Origin: Polytrichum commune
Taxonomy: Eukaryota > Streptophyta > Polytrichopsida > Polytrichales > Polytrichaceae
Reading direction: 5' to 3'
DNA length: 64,000 nt
Assembly (NCBI GenBank): GCA_950295325.1
Contig: OX485804.1
Coordinates: 186,001 to 250,000, forward strand
Shown piece by piece: positions 10,960 to 22,526 of the stretch. The position numbers and the translations under genes were made by a program. The notes under the pieces were generated by a model. The model made no database searches. It was not told where the DNA came from and saw only the letters and a program-made list of their open reading frames with translations. The first letter of the stretch is position 1, and each line of letters begins with the position of its first letter.

Positions 10960-11610
10960 TAAGTTATCAATGATTCAAGGTTATCAGTTACCAAGTATTC
11001 AAGTCTATCAGTTCTCTGGTTTTCAAATATTGAAGTGTTCAAAGCTGCCAATTCTTTGGTTTTCAAATGAAGAAGTGTTCAAGTCTAATAATTCTATGGT
11101 TATCAAGTTATGAAGTGCTATTACCATACAAAGTCCTTCTAAGGTCCATATGAAGTCCCCTCAAGTTCATAAACATTTAGTCAATTTCAATATTTCATCA
11201 CAAAACAAAACCCTATGAAGTCCTTTTAAAGTCCAAATATAAATTTTCTGAGGTATATATAAGTTTTCAAAAACTTTTTGATTGTGATACACATATGAAA
11301 TCATTAGGTTATCAAGTATACAAGTTTATCAATTATGTGATTACCAAGTTATCAAATAATCAAGTATATTAATTCTTTGTTTATCAAGTATTCAAGTCTA
11401 TTAATTCATTGGTTATCAAGTTATCAATTTTCTAGATCTATCGATTCTCTAATTATCAAGTATTCAAGTCTTTCTATGGTCCATATAAAGTCCCCCCCCC
11501 CCCAAGTTCATATACACTTGTTCTAATTCAATATTTCATCACAAAACAACATCATGTAAAGTGTTCTTAAAATACATATATAGTTCTTCTAAGGTCTACA
11601 TGAACCCCAC
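10960..11610. repeat. Diverged tandem duplication, unit about 345 bp, built of short subrepeats
   Basis: Two related units, about 10965-11300 and 11305-11610, share an order of motifs. Each starts with repeated TATCAAGTATTCAAGTCTAT-like subunits of 35-50 bp. A block GGTCCATATxAAGTCC, then AAGTTCATAxACA and AATATTTCATCACAAAACAA, follows. A run of 12 C lies at 11492-11503 in the second unit. The sequence has no coding potential. Confidence 0.7.
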
Positions 11611-12223
11611 AGTCCCTACATTTTGAAGGATTTTATACGTCCACAAGCCCTTGAAATCCTAATAAAGGTATACAATGGTTCAAATTTTATAGCTACAACT
11701 TTCACCTCTAATACAAGAAAAGAAATACATGTCATATCTATATATCATTCACATTCTACTCTTATTAAAGAAATTGAACATTATAAATAGACTAGTATTG
11801 AAAACTCTATAATTTTGTCCAACAATTGTTGTGGAGTTTATAGAGTCTAAAGGAATAATAAGAAATTTTCAATCCAAATATCTTCCAAAATTCATGAAGC
11901 ATAATAACTTTAAATTAAAAAATCATATTAATACCACCAAAACGTAATCACTACATAATCATATTTGGACTATTGTGTTTCAAATAATCAATTGCGAGCA
12001 AGATGTACATATGCTTATTGGCACGACTATCACAAACCAACTTATTGTGCATTCAAACTACCTAATCATGTTCCAATTTTAGTTATGATTTTTGTCAAAA
12101 CAGATTCTCTACCATGTGATAAGTTACATTATTAAATAATTATATGCCCTCTATTTTAATAGTTAAAATTGAACAATAATTATTTATCATTTTTAATGAC
12201 ACATTGACTCTGGCTAATTTATG

Positions 12224-12264
<41 letters not shown>

Positions 12265-13369
12265 CAAGGCCTACAATAACTACTATCAATCTCATTCCAA
12301 ATTAATTTTTATAGTGCTATACTAGAAAAGATCTTGTTTCATTTTTGTACATCAAGTATTAACACTAATAATACGATAACTTGATAATTTTCTATATCTA
12401 GAACTATTTTTCATTATCCACTATTACCTCATTTGAAAAATATGGTGTGTGATAGGGACAAAGCCTTTGATGGTGACGCCATCTTATTGTTAACTTGACC
12501 CAAAACAAATCTCGCGTTGGTCCTCAATTGGAAACACAACTTGCTTTCTTAGGTGATATCAGTCCACCTTCTGCAAATAAGCTTATGAAACGGACACATA
12601 TGGTCGAGTGGTATTGCTAAGGTAGAATTTAGCATTGTGTTTTAAGAACATGAATGTCCATAGTAAACCAACCCGTCAAAAACCAATTAGTTGGTCACAA
12701 ATTGTCGAAATCGCAAAAAATGCCAATTTACTAGTTGACGTCAAATTTGTTCGTAATGCAATTAGTTGTTAGAATGTCCACCAATTGGTTTTTTTTTACT
12801 GCTATACTACAAAACAATCTATTCAGTAGCAATATTTATTTGGTGTTAATAACTTAGTTGGTCAGAAAATGACTTTTGGACCTACAAGTCATCAAAATGG
12901 CATTGCAAGTCCTTTACTAGTTGGCCGGTATTTTTTTATGACCTCAGTGTGCCAGCTAGTCATGAATTGGACAAAGGGCAAAAACGCGTCAAGACAACTA
13001 GTTGCAGTGTTTTGATAGGCTGGCAACCTACCAAATTGACCCACCTAGTAGGTAGTATGCTACATATGTGTGCTTGTGAGATTAGATTTGGACATGTAGC
13101 AACCTGGAAATGTGTGGTAGTCCAGACGGACAACAACCTGGGAAAACAAGCTGTAAAGGGCTGAAAGTAGGATTTAAAGAGTAGACTCATTGTTGGTTTT
13201 CTCATTTATTGCTCCTCTTTGTGAGCTAAAAATAGTCCTTAGTATTGACAAGGCGAAGGTGTTGAATGTGCTACTGAAAGTGTGCATTGGTCAACTCGTG
13301 TTGGATTACCTAGGAATGCATTACGAAGTAAAGAGGATGTGTATGCACAAACATGACACACATGGGAGG
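11611..13369. other. Gene-free AT-rich stretch
   Basis: No gene is supported. From about 12640 to 13370 the phrase TTAGTTGGTCA and close variants recur irregularly, suggesting an older, decayed relative of the tandem array that follows. Overlapping small frames at 12949-13205 on both strands look like chance. Confidence 0.5.
12223..12262. repeat. (TA)n/(TG)n microsatellite
   Basis: A short TA tract runs directly into an uninterrupted TG tract that ends at 12262. Confidence 0.95.
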
Positions 13370-13925
13370 ACATCCGGAGCAAGTGGTCAGAATATCCTGA
13401 AAATTGTATTATAGGTTGGTAGAAGGTAGAGAGGTCAGATCCGGACTCGGTTTCCAAAAACCACCTCCAGAAGTTCACCGGTCGAACAAAAAATGCTAGC
13501 TGGTCAACAATATAAAAGGGATCAAAATGACCCATAAACTCTACCATAGGTTGGTAGAATGTTGGTGAGGTTAGATCCGGACTTGGTTTACAAAAACTAC
13601 CTCCGAAAGTTGGCCGAATTAATTGAAAATGCTAATTGGTCGCCAATACAAAAATGGTCAGAATGTCCCAAAAGTCTACCATAGGTTGATAGAATGTTAG
13701 AGAGGTTAGATCCAAACTCGATTTACAAAAACCACCTCGGAAATTTGGCCGATCTAACTATTAATGCTAGTTGCTCGGTAATATGAAAGTGGTTAGAACG
13801 ACGTGAAAACTCTACCATAGGTTGGTAAAAGTTTAGAGATGCCAAATGCAAGCTTAGTTTGTGAAAACGACCTCCAAAAGTTGGCCGACCGGGCCAGAAA
13901 CGTGAGCTGGTAGGTAGTGTTCAGA
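13370..13925. repeat. Tandem array, 135-bp unit, about four copies
   Basis: The anchor ATAGGTTG(G/A)TAGAA recurs at 13411, 13546, 13681 and 13817, giving a regular period of 135-136 bp. Each unit then has GAGGT(T/C)AGATCC, ACTCGGTTT-like, AACCACCTCC, a TTGGCCGA-like block and a TGGTCAGAATG-like block before the next CTCTACC. Units have diverged by substitutions, mainly transitions. No long frame crosses the array. It resembles a short satellite or an internal tandem of a mobile element. Confidence 0.85.
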
Positions 13926-14082
13926 GCATATGAACAAGCCTTAAACAAAAGTTTTAGGGTATTATACGTTGAACGAGCATTCTATGGATGAAGAACTAGC
14001 TTGGGATGTGTTTTTGCAAGGCTTCGACGTGACTGGCGTCAAACTAGTGTAACATGGGCCATTATTGGTACATGTTGGACTA

Positions 14083-14276
14083 GAACTAAGATAACGGTAG
14101 TCTAGAATGAGTTTAAAGTAAAAGCATAGAGTTCATTAGAGTTGAACTTCCCTTTACTTCAGTTAAACTTAAGACAACCGAACTAAGATAACGGTAGTCT
14201 AGAATGAGTTTAAAGTAAAAGCATAGAGTTCATTATAGTTGAACTTGCTTTTACTTCAATTAAACTCAAGACAACC
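14083..14276. repeat. Perfectly phased 97-bp tandem duplication
   Basis: Two adjacent 97-bp units, 14083-14179 and 14180-14276, differ at only a few positions. Each begins GAACTAAGATAACGGTAG and ends AAGACAACC. The high identity says the duplication is recent. It sits immediately upstream of a TATA-like box. Confidence 0.9.
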
Positions 14277-14292
14277 GGGCATGGTGGTGAGG

Positions 14293-14300
14293 TATATAAA
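14293..14300 (+). promoter_or_regulatory. TATA-like box downstream of a tandem duplication
   Basis: TATATAAA followed by GGGGCTCTTG lies 17 bp downstream of the 97-bp tandem units. The layout (duplicated upstream block, TATA box, short leader) resembles a U3/R region of a plant LTR or a gene promoter. A TGTTGG motif at about 14074 could be an LTR start, but no matching end or second LTR was found. Confidence 0.35.
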
Positions 14301-14794
14301 GGGGCTCTTGCGCAAGAGTAATTATCCTTCATCTTACCTCGTGGTTGGGTGGTTCATGCCAAAGAAACTTCCAACAAGGAATTAGAGTTTTGTTACAACT
14401 AGTTAATGAAGCAAGGAAGGAGTGCGAAAAACCATTAACATGTATGTGTCAAGACAATTGTCAAAAAAAAAATAACACATGATGGAGGAGATTGGACTAT
14501 GTGTTTAGAATACATGAACACTAGGTTCAATAGTAAGCACAATTGCAAGGGGCTACAATCCATCCTTGATATGTGTTACCTCAATAAGTGTTAAAATTCT
14601 CTCTGTATTAAGAAAAAGTGCACTCCTCAAAAAACAATCCAAAAAATGCATTAGTGGTATTTTATTGTTAACAATTAATAATATGTATGTTAATTATGCT
14701 CCCCTTTTCAATGAATTTGCCTCGATAAGTGTTAATTTGGATGTAGATTAAGCTATGGAATTTATAATTTGGATGAAATTGAATTAGGTCTATC

Positions 14795-15031
14795 ATGTAT
14801 TTTAATTTTGTAGAGAGTGAAATTGGAACCTCTATGAATGCACATGAGTCCATCAATTATGAATTGGAATTTGATCTAAACAATCCATGTATACCTATTC
14901 CGGAGGAAATTACATGTATGCTTGATGAGGGAGATGATGCAACTGATAACGATCATGTTGAAGAAGTTGGCAATGTGAAAATTGATGACGTGCTGGTAGA
15001 CCAAGACTCAAGGATGCCAAAAGTGCAATAG
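14795..15031 (+). CDS. Short acidic open frame, function unknown
   Basis: A 78-codon frame begins with ATG and encodes an acidic peptide rich in Asp and Glu, ending in DVLVDQDSRMPKVQ. It has no recognised domain, signal peptide or membrane segment. It lies about 500 bp downstream of the TATA-like box at 14293. It could be an exon or a decayed mobile-element fragment. The amino-acid composition is more protein-like than neighbouring AT-rich frames, but support is weak. Confidence 0.2.
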   Translation: MYFNFVESEIGTSMNAHESINYELEFDLNNPCIPIPEEITCMLDEGDDATDNDHVEEVGNVKIDDVLVDQDSRMPKVQ

Positions 15032-15628
15032 TGACCTTGTAAACAAAATTAGAACAAAAACCTTATGATGTTGCACCTCTCATCTAGACTAAACAAACAT
15101 TTCACAAGGAAATAAGATCTTGGCCTCCACAAGAATCTCATCAAACTACTTAAGAATCGTTCTCTCCATTACTTAGATGTATGATGACATTCATATCTTG
15201 TGGATTTCATCCTTTAGTTATATCAACGTTAATGTTCTTATTTTCAAAATCACATAAGTGGTATTCATGTAAGTGTTAACATCACATAATTGTTATAAGT
15301 TTGTTTGCCATAAAGTGTTCACAAATATTAAGGGTAGATTGTATGCAATCACTCAAGGGGTGAAAGAGAATCTTCACTTTGACTTCTTATAACCATATGA
15401 GGCAATGCCTAATCTGATTTGATCCAATCCAATTAGATACGATTGACAACAAGTTAAATGTATAGATAGTTGAAAGATATGGTTTTGTGTTAGCAACAAA
15501 TAGTTCAAATAAGAAGAGTGCCAAATTCTTTGGAATGAATTTACTCTTCACAACACCATATGATTCATAATCATGATTAGTGTACATGGTAGATTAATGT
15601 TTCCATTTTAATCTCTACAAGGTTTCAA
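15032..15628. other. Gene-free AT-rich stretch
   Basis: Nothing recognisable apart from short chance frames. Confidence 0.5.
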
Positions 15629-15714
15629 TGATAATGAACAAGGTGGGAATGGATTTTGATGTTCCCCTATCGGGAACATCAAAATCCATTCCCATCTTGC
15701 TCTTTATTATCATA
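15629..15714. repeat. Near-perfect long hairpin (possible foldback or small-RNA precursor)
   Basis: Arms at 15640-15666 and 15672-15698 are 27 bp each and complementary at every position if one G-U pair is allowed, with a 5-nt loop. Weaker pairing extends outward on both sides to about 15629 and 15714. The size and near-perfect stem resemble a young miRNA-like or siRNA hairpin, or a tiny foldback element. No promoter or transcript evidence can be read from the sequence. Confidence 0.85.
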
Positions 15715-18700
15715 TAAATATGTGAGTTTTCCATCATCTCCCTTAAGAATATGTGGATAGCATAGTCAAAATCAATTATGGGAGGGAAAAGATGCGGGTT
15801 TGATTCCTGCCACCCACACTTGCATTTATGTAACATTGAAATATCATTTTCACACAAATATTCTATTTATAAGCATCTCAAATTTTAGAAAGCAAACAAG
15901 TCCCTTGACTTTCTGCTAACCTTTGAAACACTAAAACATCATAACAATAAAACAATAAATGTGTGTAATTATTGGGTAGAATGTCATTTAGATGTATGTG
16001 GTCCCCAAGGTGATCTGCTTTACTATTTCTCATGTGGCCATAATTAGCTTGTGCATTAAGATAGTGATTGAAACTATGTTGGGGCTTGTTGTCCTACAAT
16101 GCATCCAGGGAGTGTGCATGCAAAAAGAAAGGTGAAGGGGACCACAAAGTGGCTCCTCCACTTCAATTCAAAAAAATCCATTCAAAGGTGAAAGTAATAC
16201 AAATTTATGGTGTTGAAAGTAATGAAAGAAAGCATTTAGAAACAATAATACATATAGTCTATGGTAAATATAATATTGAAATGCAACTTCTATATTATAT
16301 TATTATATTGAGGGGCACAATTGTGCTAATTTTTTTGCAAAAAATAGAAAATAAAATATCACTTTCAAGCCAATTTACAACTACTTCCAAAATGTAAATG
16401 TCACTTTTATCATTTAAGAAAATCATTTTCATTTTTTGTGTGTGAATTTCCCCCCCTTCAAACATTCTTTGTTCAACTTATAATTCATCATGAAATGTAG
16501 CATCTCTTATGTCTTGGTGAGATATTTTTATTAAAAAAAACCATGCATTTCTTCATCATTTTCCATTCATCATTTTCCATTCAAACATGACAAGGATCAA
16601 AATTGGTTCACTTTAAGTATTTACCTTGCTTGGACCCAAAACTACCTAACACATGGATGGTAGAGTAGAATCCTTAAAATACATTGTGGTATCCCCATAG
16701 TTAGCTAAGTTTGAATTCAACAATCCACTGCATTTGACACAAAATGGTAATGTCACATACACATATTCATTCCACACAACAATGTTTTTTTAATGGGTAT
16801 TCATTACACTAACACTACACTAAATATGATATTTAGTGTCACATACTATTCAGAGTTACATGTTACTATATTTTTTTGACAAATTATGTGATTTTCTACA
16901 AAGTAAAGTTTTTAATGTTCTATAATGTCCAAACAACTTATTTGACATTTGTTAATAAATTCTGAAATATCCAATGAATAGATATAGCATTGCATTATTT
17001 CAAATAGTAAGTGATACTAAATATTTCAAATTGTGTAGTGACTCTCTATATCTGAAGAATAACTTAGGAATTGGTTGGATATATAACATGAATGAAATGC
17101 TCATTTACAGACGAAGACTTCATGCACAATGTGAATGAAACCTACAGTTTCGAGGCCTTTGAGCTTGTAAAAAAACTCATCTGAATGAGGCAACATGCTT
17201 TTAAAATTCTTGTATCCGCCATTGAAGAGGAAGAAGGAATGCAACAATAACAAATTCTCAATGGTTGACTTGGGTGTCATGCCCAATTGAGCAATTGTTA
17301 CAAAGTTGGTCATGGATACTTACGACATCATGTTTCGAAGATGATCATGAATGAAGGAGGATCATAGCCTTGAAAGTCATTGTCTTTGACACAAATACCT
17401 TTAGAAATAGTGTCTTTGGCGTAACATTGTGAAAGATTGAGGATAGTGGTTTACATCACAACCATATATTCATGTGTAGACCAACAATGTCATAGATTTA
17501 TTTCTTCAAATTTTCAAAAGCGAGGTCCATTTTTTTCAACTATGCTAGCAATCGAATATGAGCACTTGTGGCAACTAAGGCAATGCATCAAGCGCAACTT
17601 CAAGGAGCTCAAACAAGCCAAATTTACACCCATAATGGTTTTTGTGACCATACATATTGGTGCCAAACAACCCACATTTTACAACCCCCTAAGTAACTCC
17701 TTCAACAACTGAGTAAAAATGCAACTTAATGGTCACCATGATGCCCAGAACCTATACCCCATCAAAATAGCTATCCGACAGTTATTGGAGTGATGACGGC
17801 AACCATCTTGGGTTACCATTGGTGACATGATACACATCCTCAATTTCAATAAATTAATTAATCCATTTTTCACCCATTGTGTAGTTAAAATGATAATACT
17901 AGTCATAATGGTAGTGAACTAAGAGGCAATTACGTATTGCATTGTCAAGATAAAATACTTGCAAAAAGGTGCCCTCATATCGCTAAAGCATGTGAAAAGA
18001 TTCAAACTCGTGTGGATACAACAAAGGGTGTTTGAAAAGATTCCAACAACCATTGTGCTTATTGTCCACCATGTCATGTTTCCAATTATCTTCGTACATG
18101 AATTATGTATTTGGGGAACACCAATTGAGAACAAAGGTTCTTCTTTAAAGCCCGTAAGAACCTTAAGTTTGTCATACCTTAATCAACCAAATATAGTAAG
18201 TGGATGATTAATTCACAACAAATCTTTCTCATGAAGGTTGCTCACTCCCCACAAGGGGCCAACCTAAAACCAAAAGCCCATATGGACTTGGCATGAGATC
18301 ACAAGCCTATAGGGAATATGCAAAAGTGATATATGGAGCTTATCATTTTAATTCAAAGTCAAATTCCATTAGTTAAAATGTTTAAGGCAATCATTATTCT
18401 TAAGAAGGGATAATTCTTGAGTTTGCTTTCGTGCAAACCTAGTGACCCCAACAAAAAAGCATAAAATTTCATTAACAACTTGTTTTGATGCCATGATTGA
18501 GTTTGTTTGCCATGCTTCTTTTCTAATGATTCAACACATTCAATACAACAATTTGTGGGTGATGTTCACTTCTTCAACTACAAAATACATAGAGAAATGG
18601 GCGGGGAAAAAAAAAACAAAAAAAACCTAACAATTTCTTTAAGATTGAAAGAACATCTTTCATGTGGAAGGTTGGACCTCATCAAATATAGAACATATCA

Positions 18701-18740
18701 TGTACAATTAATGCATCATTTACAACTTCAAATATGATAT
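15715..18740. other. Gene-free AT-rich stretch
   Basis: No supported gene. Frames of up to 109 codons (for example 16068-16397) have the composition of AT-rich noise and no recognised motif. Confidence 0.5.
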
Positions 18741-18748
18741 TGATAAAC

Positions 18749-19158
18749 CACGGGGAGGTCACTCCATTGTCAAGTTGAAAACCACGTGCGAACAAAGTTT
18801 GCTACCCCTATATTATATGCCATAGATAAATTTAAAAATTATGATATTTTTTTCTATATATACATATCCATTGATAATATCTTTTGTATATTTTTTGAAA
18901 TTTTTAGTCCTCTCCATTTTTTCTAGTAATGTTTTTTGTTCAATTCTGCATCATTCTAGTTAGAAACGGTATGTTTTCTAGAAAAAACAAATGATCAAAT
19001 TTGGTTATCAATTTTTACTATGTAATAGATACCATGTATATGTACTCATAAATTTTTTTGATAAAAGTTTGACCCATTTTGTTGATGCAACTTAGAAAAA
19101 GTAGATTTTTTTTGTTCGCACGTGATTTTCAACTTGACAATGGAGTGACCTCCCCATG
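18749..19158. mobile_element. 410-bp MITE, hAT-like, with 8-bp target duplication
   Basis: Terminal inverted repeats of about 45 bp begin CA(C/T)GGGGAGGTCACTCC and continue through ATTGTCAAGTTGAAAA and CACGTGCGAACAAA. The flanks carry a perfect 8-bp direct repeat, TGATAAAC, at 18741-18748 and 19159-19166. The interior is AT-rich and non-coding. Eight-bp duplications with a CA-starting, G-rich terminus fit a hAT-type non-autonomous element. The element at 45811-46224 looks related in length and terminal pattern. Confidence 0.9.
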
Positions 19159-19166
19159 TGATAAAC

Positions 19167-22100
19167 ACATTTGCATGGAACACTTTTTTTAGGTTTTCAT
19201 GTGGTTTGACCACACTTTGATAGTGGAACCATTGGTCGGATCATTTGCACTCACGTCCACTCACAATTTTCTAAGAGTCATCACCTTATAATACCGAAAA
19301 GTCGCGACCTTCTTTGTATCTCCCATGTACATGAAGGAGAACAACAAAAGCAATTGCACTCAAAATGTTTGATACATATGAAAACAATCGTGTGTGTTTC
19401 TATGATAACAAATAACAAAGAGATTATGTGAATTTTAGTCATATACACATGGTTTTATGTCATGATTGGGGATGAAAATGGAGTAGAAGTGGAAATTTTG
19501 ATTGGGTTCGACATGTTCACAAAATATAATGAGCAAGCTATAGATGGCCTTGAGGTTCGTGAGGATGCATACTTCTTTGATCTAACATAATAATAGAAAT
19601 TATGTTATCCACATGGTCATGGAAAAACAACTTATCCTTGTCATAACTGAAGGAAGTGATTTGCCCACACACAAAGTACTCAAGAACAAACATCATCAAT
19701 GTACCAATGATCTTGAGCAAGTTCAACTTTTTAAATAAAAAGGTCTATAAGTATATATAGATTTGTGTAGTGTAAATTGAATAAAACTTAGTTGAAAACA
19801 TAAGAACTACAAATATGTCCAAGAGATTGCTATAAAGAACTTAAGCTATAATTTGTTAGTTTGTTATCCATATCCACGTCTACAAACTAGAAGGTTATTT
19901 GAATGGATTCAATGGACATCATCGACGTACGAATGATCTTAACTTCAATTATTTTTTGTGCCAAATCTATGAGTATATATAGAATAGTATAGTATAAATT
20001 GAACAAACATATGGTGAACACATAAGAATTATAAATATGTCCAAAGAAATTCGCATGAATAGCTTGAATAATGACTCATGTGTACATTATTTATATCCAT
20101 GACTTATATTATAATATTATCTACATGGATTTAACATGATTGTAATTTAATTCATAACTCCCATCCCATAATGAGCTTCCATTGTCAAAGAGCTTGTTGG
20201 TTGAGAGAGGGTTGAGGAAAGACAAGAACGCCAAACTACCATTGTGACACAAACTTGAATGTGTATTGTCTACACCCAATTGAAAATAAACTAACAAACC
20301 CAATATACATCAATACTCATTTAGTTGGTGGAGTTATTTAAACATTTCTCAAATCGAAGATTTTTTAGGTGTAGCAAAATGTCCAAAAACAAATTACATG
20401 ACATTTTTATGGAAAACCTTTGAGCATGGAGGAGCGCAAGAGTGAAAGAGAGAGAATTGTAGGTTGGTGAGAGAGGTGCTTCACCCTTCGTCATAACCGC
20501 AAATTATTATATACATTTGAGACAAGTTTACATGGCGTGGCTATGACATATTTAAGGATAAAGTTCCGACATGAGATGATTTCAAGGTTGATGCTTGTAA
20601 CAAGTCAATCTTGTAACAAAGAGTGGCCTTTAGGTGCATGGGTGGGTGGGTAGGTGGCAACACATCCATTACAAGGTTCCCCTCATGTCAAACACCAACC
20701 ATGGTTACATGCTTTGCTCTTTGAATTGGCTCCCTGCCAATCTTAATGTAGGTTATAAAATCCAATTTTAAAAATCTATATCAACATGTAAATATTCTTT
20801 TTAAGAGTCGATTTGACTTTGGAATTAACATTAAGAATTTGAACGATTCTAGTGGGACATGCGTGGATCGAATTAACTAAAATCTATCGGGGGCTTTTTT
20901 TGCTAAACCATTTAACCTCAATAAGATAGGATGGGGTCTAGTGCAAGGAGGAAAACACCTAGCCCTTGCCCCAAACTACAACTTTGTTGCACACCAATTT
21001 GTACTAAGGATCCTACTTTTAAAGCTTGTCTCCTCATGACAATCCTACATGTCAATGAGTAAGCCATACTAAGTCAAAGGCATTTGTGTATCTAGACTAG
21101 CATTTGGGAGAATGCAATGACACCTTCCATTGATATTGCATGTTTTAAAGTATAGTGCAACTCCTCATCTCCCCCCCCTAGCGGGGTTGAAAAATGAATA
21201 CAACAGAAGCTCAAGGGGAGATAATTTTATAAGCAACACAAGAAAATAGCAATAAAAATCAACGTTTTACATGAATGTAGTAAGTTCAATGCAAGTAAGT
21301 ATGACTATTTATACTTTTGCGGACATTCTAATATTGTTAATTGTGTTGTTCTTGTTAGTAACTAAACCACAAAACATAAGAGTGTTGGTTCCCATCATAT
21401 AAACTATCATAAAATTGTCAAATGGCCTTCTTCCAACTTTGTCAAGAAATGGAAGCATAATCCTCACTTGTGCCCTTGATTCAACAAACATCATAATGAA
21501 TGGTAACTTTGTAAGCGTAGATTATGTGTCTTCAATTGCATTTACATGCTACACATGCCACAAAGACTTCCAAAGGCTAAGAAGATACACAAAAAACTAT
21601 TCAAGTTTGCGTAAATAAAAAAATTCTACATAAAGTTATCATGACTGCAAGCATGAATTTGTCTTGTACTCAAATTTGTCTTGTATCCAACACTAGCTAT
21701 ACCAAGTATAATATTATGGGCATGGTGCGAGTTTTACTTTTCTTTTTCTTTTGGGGGGGGGAGGAGAATAAATTGTTCTAGCTTTGATGAAACCTTCTCT
21801 CTTGAATATCAACCCATAAGTTTAGGTTTAGGAGTACAATGTATATAGGTTGCATGAACCACCAACGTTGCATAAAATGTCATCATAAATGTACTACACC
21901 AAATACCATGCATGTAGAATCATGGCGGTGGATTTGTTTTTGCCCTTTGATTATATGCTTATGAGGATCATGTTCTACAATTGGTATAAAGAGGGCATAG
22001 TTTATATTACATTAACACCATTACTTGCTGAGAGAGAGATCACCAACGTTAATTATGTTATATTATTGCTTCATCTTTCAATTCAACGCGTTTTCAAAAC

Positions 22101-22526
22101 TAATGACTCTGTATCCCAATATTATAGTTTGGCGTACAACACATGGATACCAAGCCAATTTGCACATGATACTTTCAACATAATAGCCATTTATTCAATT
22201 CATAAAAGTAAGTGAAACAAGAAACACCCAAAAATAATTGGAATCCAGAAATCCATCGTCAAAGAGGCAATAACTTGTGGGGCATAGCTTCAGTAGTAGA
22301 TGCTCAAGAAGTCAAATACTTTGATAATCATAACAAAATTTGCGCAATTCAACAACACAAATTATCAATCAACAAGATATGTAAGAATGACATGGTTGAA
22401 AATTCCCTTTTGTTATAGTAATATTTGTAGATTTAAAATTGCATGACCAGTAAATGCATTTATATTCAATCGTGCAAATGTGAATGATTCTTTGACGGTT
22501 CTTTTGGTTTAATTGTCAAATTAAAC
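19167..22526. other. Gene-free AT-rich stretch upstream of the AP2/kelch gene
   Basis: No supported gene. Two related segments near 19740-19810 and 19970-20040 share TCTA(T)AGTATATATAGA, AGTATAAATTGAA and ACATAAGAA(C/T)TA(C/T)AAATATGTCC in order, about 235 bp apart, so they are a diverged duplication. The stretch just before 22527 presumably holds the promoter of the next gene, but no clear TATA box was fixed. Confidence 0.5.

Noticed and set aside
15780-15830. tRNA-like T-loop phrase (GGTTTGATTCCTGCC)
   Set aside because: No acceptor stem, D-arm or anticodon arm can be folded around it, and it borders ordinary AT-rich DNA.
16068-16397. 109-codon plus-strand frame
   Set aside because: Composition is typical of AT-rich noise and nothing in it is recognisable.
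21889-22215. 108-codon plus-strand frame upstream of the AP2/kelch gene
   Set aside because: No domain and no convincing splice link to the gene; possible 5' exon status cannot be supported.
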